Shown here piece after piece: positions 58,993 through 61,475 of a stretch of 61,475 bases of DNA (the stretch's first letter is position 1; the number at the start of each line of letters is the position of its first letter). Source of the DNA: Spirochaetia bacterium (GTDB lineage: Bacteria; Spirochaetota; Spirochaetia; Treponematales; Treponemataceae); assembly GCA_022768865.1 (NCBI GenBank), contig JALELH010000074.1:1-61475 (forward strand), in the 5' to 3' direction. Both the position numbers and the translations under genes were made by a program. Below the pieces are notes generated by a model. It had not been told where the DNA came from. It ran no database searches and saw only the letters and a list, made by a program, of their open reading frames with translations.

Positions 58993-59634
58993 TTAACCGA
59001 ACAGGAACGGAATCAAACCGTTAAAAATAATGAAGTAAAGGGCAATTAGAAACTGACTGATTCTTGCAACCTGCCTGATTGCTGCTGACCTTTTTGCAAC
59101 AAAAGGGATTCCTAAAAGGGGAATAAAAAACGGCAGTGAACCGATGTAAAAGAAAACCAGATAGAACAGACCAGGTATTCCGTTGCCGCCAAAAACAGAG
59201 CGCACAATGGCAGTCCACATCGGCGGACAGATGTGCATGCCAACGGCAAGGCCTGCAAGGATAGCCGTCATAAAGTCGTTGCCGACCATTTTAAGAGACG
59301 GAACCTTGCATCCGCATTCTTTAGTCCACGGAAAGCGCACGCCAAGGCTGTTAAAAAGAAGGACAAGTCCGCAGAACAGGTATGCAAAAACAGAAAGGCG
59401 CCTTGCAAAGGAAGGATCAAAGAATTCCTGCACAAGAAGACCCATGGCACCAAAGACAGCACCAAGAATAAAATACATTACAAGGCGTGCGCCAAGGAAA
59501 GCACCCGTAAGGCCGGCGTTCCTTTTGTAGGAAACTTTTTCCGTTCCGCAAAGGAAAGGAATCAAGACCGGGCCGCAATACATGGAACAGTAAGTTCCCG
59601 TAGAAAGGCCAAGTAAAACTGCTTCTAAAATCAT
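58993..59634 (-). CDS. SafE/DsbD-like six-helix membrane protein
   Basis: A 213-residue protein with six hydrophobic segments. It belongs to the COG2836-like group (sulfite exporter TauE/SafE or cytochrome c biogenesis-like membrane domain). Conserved Cys residues stand in helices: GTYCSMYCGP near residues 13-22 and HICPPMW near 133, a pattern that resembles the redox Cys of DsbD/CcdA proteins and metal-handling relatives. It heads the redox operon (GGAG before its ATG). It could supply reducing power, or copper, to the downstream DOMON-like protein; the substrate is not known. Confidence 0.7.
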   Translation of the reverse strand: MILEAVLLGLSTGTYCSMYCGPVLIPFLCGTEKVSYKRNAGLTGAFLGARLVMYFILGAVFGAMGLLVQEFFDPSFARRLSVFAYLFCGLVLLFNSLGVRFPWTKECGCKVPSLKMVGNDFMTAILAGLAVGMHICPPMWTAIVRSVFGGNGIPGLFYLVFFYIGSLPFFIPLLGIPFVAKRSAAIRQVARISQFLIALYFIIFNGLIPFLFG

Positions 59635-59812
59635 TTTCTACTCCTGAATTATTTTGTGGTTCCAATATACATTTACATGAAGTGCAATGAAACCCGCTTT
59701 TGTGCAAGTTGCATTTTTCAAGGGGTAAGATGCATTTATCACCCTGAACTCAGCATGCCATTCAGAACCAAGCACGTCATCCTGACGAAGGTCAGGATCT
59801 GCTGAAAGTTAA

Positions 59813-60172
59813 GCATTTGCTGGCAGCAGAATAACAGAAGAAAAGATTGAAATTAAGAACTTTCTAGAATACATTTATAATAGCAAAGTAAATGACGACT
59901 TTACGGCTGAAATTGACAAAGCCGTAAAAGAAACAAAAGAAGATAATTTATTCAAGGGGAAATATAAAGTGGAAGCTTTAAGTTTAAGGGATGCAAGAAA
60001 AAGAGGAAAACTGGAAGGTATTTCTATTGGTTTGCAGCAGGGAATACAGCAGGCTAATATTTCTTTTGTAAAAAAGCTATTGAAAAAAGGGTTATCTACA
60101 GGCGAAATTTCTCAACTTGTTGAACTGCCTGTAACAGAAGTAGAACAGATATCTAAAAGTATAGATAACTAG
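59813..60172 (+). pseudogene. C-terminal remnant of an Rpn-family gene
   Basis: Open from 59813 after a TAA. The translation includes EIKNFLEYIYNSKVNDDFTAE, then ALSLRDARKRGKLEGISIGLQQGIQQ and the tail LLKKGLSTGEISQLVELPVTEVEQ, matching the last ~110 residues of the Rpn protein at 25663-26487. The nuclease core is missing. On its 5' side (59780-59806) lies family C repeat end sequence (GTCATCCTGACGAAGGTCAG), as if the repeat joined or cut the gene there. A 204 bp ATG-started stretch from 59969 could still be translated. Confidence 0.75.
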
Positions 60173-60180
60173 TCACCACT

Positions 60181-60219
60181 GCCGTTCCATGTATTGAACA
60201 AAGGAACGGCTATTTTTTT
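60181..60219 (+). terminator. Terminator after the Rpn remnant
   Basis: GCCGTTCC (60181-60188) pairs with GGAACGGC (60203-60210), followed by TATTTTTTT on the plus strand, eight bases after the remnant's stop. It overlaps the stop codon of the convergent methyltransferase gene. Confidence 0.8.
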
Positions 60220-61475
60220 ACCTTCCTTCTACTACTGCTATTTCTTCTTTTGTTAAGCCGTAGAGGGAATAGACTAAGGCGTTTATCTGGGCATCCAAAA
60301 TGTCTATGCGCTGGGCGAGCATGGCTTTGTCAGCTTCTGATTTTGCAAGGCCAAGCTGCCTGTGGGCGTCCAGCATCTGGGTGGCAAGGGAGCTTAGCTT
60401 TTGCTGCTGGTCGGCTGTGGCGGTGGGGATTGGAAGTTCTTTTAATTGAAAACCTTTAATCTTTGGAAACAAACCTTTATTATCAGAATATTTTGAAGCC
60501 CATATATATTTCAAAGTTTTTGAGTTTAAAATACATAAAAGATATAATAAAGAATACTCATCATTTTTTGACCAAATACTATATAACGTATTTGAAGCAA
60601 GTATATCTTTCTCACATAAACCAACAACGGGAACAGCACCAATTTGACGAACTACAATTCTTTCGAGTGAATAAACAGACCAGTCCCCACCACTTTTAAT
60701 ATTCCCTTTCTTATAATTGAAAAATTTCTTTGGTACTGAATAATCAAATGGATGTATATCTTCACCATCAATAATTGGTAAATAGTCATCATTTATTTTT
60801 TCTTCTGAAATAGATGAATTTCTGTCAAATGCTTGTATTCCAAAATAACTTGAATATGAATCACCTAAATTAAAAGTATTCTTTAATGTTAAAGAAAAAG
60901 ATTCATTTATATTAAATACATACTCAGAATCATTTTCCCAATCCTTTTGTTTTTTTGTGCAAACATCTATAAAAACACCTTTTTCCGTTTTCTGTATTAT
61001 TACAGAATCATCTTTTGATTTATTTTTGTTCAATATAATGGTAGCTACATCAACTGAAACAGAATCAAATACTTTATCATGATTTACAATACGTTCTACT
61101 TTTGTATTTTCGAGAATAAATTCTCTGAGAACTTTTATGTATTTATTTGTAAGATATGTATTTGGTGTAATAAATCCCATCAAGCCAGAATCATTTAATA
61201 ACTTTATCGATTTTTCAAAAAACAGATGGAATAAATCAATCTTGTAACTTGCTACATGATAATTTTTATAATAATTAAGTAAATATTCATCTGTTGTTCC
61301 TGGCTGACATAAAACATACGGCGGATTTCCAATGACACAATCAAAGCCGCCATTCTTAAACACGGCCGCAAACTGTTTGTCCCAGTCAAAGACGTTTACC
61401 TTGCGCTGTTCTTCCATGCCAAAAAGGGTTAAGTCCTTGTCTGCGTAAAAGTCACTGCCAATAAGGCTGTTGCCG
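60218..61475 (-). CDS. Eco57I/PglX-like DNA methyltransferase, 3' part only
   Basis: The gene runs off the window at base 61475; 418 codons are seen. The partial product contains GNSLIGSDFYADKDL near its beginning here, then the N6-adenine methyltransferase motif IV GNPPYV, the segment LMGFITPNTYLTNKYIKVLR, and a TaqI-like C-terminal target-recognition region (GEDIHPF, RQIGAVPVVGL, LYLLCILNSKTLKYIWASKYS, KELPIPTA). The helical end (AQRIDILDAQINALVYSLYGLTKEE) is typical of type IIG and BREX PglX proteins. Whether it is a type IIG enzyme, PglX or a plain methyltransferase depends on sequence beyond the window. Confidence 0.85.
   Translation of the reverse strand, partial: GNSLIGSDFYADKDLTLFGMEEQRKVNVFDWDKQFAAVFKNGGFDCVIGNPPYVLCQPGTTDEYLLNYYKNYHVASYKIDLFHLFFEKSIKLLNDSGLMGFITPNTYLTNKYIKVLREFILENTKVERIVNHDKVFDSVSVDVATIILNKNKSKDDSVIIQKTEKGVFIDVCTKKQKDWENDSEYVFNINESFSLTLKNTFNLGDSYSSYFGIQAFDRNSSISEEKINDDYLPIIDGEDIHPFDYSVPKKFFNYKKGNIKSGGDWSVYSLERIVVRQIGAVPVVGLCEKDILASNTLYSIWSKNDEYSLLYLLCILNSKTLKYIWASKYSDNKGLFPKIKGFQLKELPIPTATADQQQKLSSLATQMLDAHRQLGLAKSEADKAMLAQRIDILDAQINALVYSLYGLTKEEIAVVEGR

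Overview
This 61.5 kb window looks like chromosome from a host-associated spirochaete, most probably a Treponema-like organism. That is inferred from the overall style of the proteins (MetF/MetH one-carbon genes, a long TPR protein with an acidic insert, lipoprotein-rich envelope genes, many Rpn-family nuclease/transposase copies, low-to-moderate GC). There is no rRNA or marker gene here to prove it. Most of the window is ordinary housekeeping DNA with densely packed genes, short operons and convergent pairs separated by hairpins.

Layout. 1-2 kb: a terminator, a small XRE regulator with palindromic operator-like sites, one intact Rpn nuclease and a remnant of another. 2-6.4 kb: a metF-metH-PAP2-like operon. 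6.4-14.1 kb: an EAL phosphodiesterase, a MATE exporter, an M20 peptidase, galE, a YeiH-type exporter and thrH. 14.3-22.5 kb (minus strand): fhs, a flavinylated fumarate reductase-like lipoprotein, rsuA, a coiled-coil membrane protein and an adenylate cyclase. 22.6-25.6 kb: murJ and an M24 peptidase. 26-31.7 kb: an accessory patch with a second Rpn gene, a poly-G-frameshifted acyltransferase, a RelBE-type pair, a lipoprotein fragment, a VapBC-type pair with a broken toxin, an HU-like/DUF4469 DNA-binding protein behind a tandem palindrome array, and an Rpn fragment. 31.7-39 kb: a DnaJ-domain protein, map, icd, murI, a pentapeptide/MBL pair and an HExxH lipoprotein. 39-43 kb: the thrA-pheA-ilvH amino-acid operon. 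43-54 kb: the TPR protein, a LamG/FN3 secreted protein, uvrC, earP, comM, tRNA-Leu(CAA) and recQ. 54-56.7 kb: a DUF6249 protein, an ECF sigma factor with a ZAS-type anti-sigma factor, and a LytTR-DUF3021 pair. 56.9-59.6 kb: a three-gene membrane redox operon (SafE-like, NapH-like 4Fe-4S, DOMON-like). The window ends with an Rpn remnant and the 3' part of an Eco57I/PglX-like DNA methyltransferase.

Pathway links. metF, metH and fhs together handle methylene-, methyl- and formyl-tetrahydrofolate. thrA, thrH, pheA and ilvH serve aspartate-family, aromatic and branched-chain amino-acid synthesis. murJ, murI, galE and the acyltransferase serve the envelope. The EAL protein and the cyclase are second-messenger enzymes. 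EarP implies an arginine-rhamnosylated EF-P.

The least expected material is non-coding. Two families of long nested-hairpin intergenic repeats keep their pairing by compensatory changes between copies. An iteron-like array of seven 13-14 bp palindromes at about 23 bp spacing lies upstream of the HU-like gene. The fhs promoter appears to overlap the 5' arm of the preceding terminator, so that fhs transcripts would escape it. These were read by eye; no alignment, folding or database search was run.
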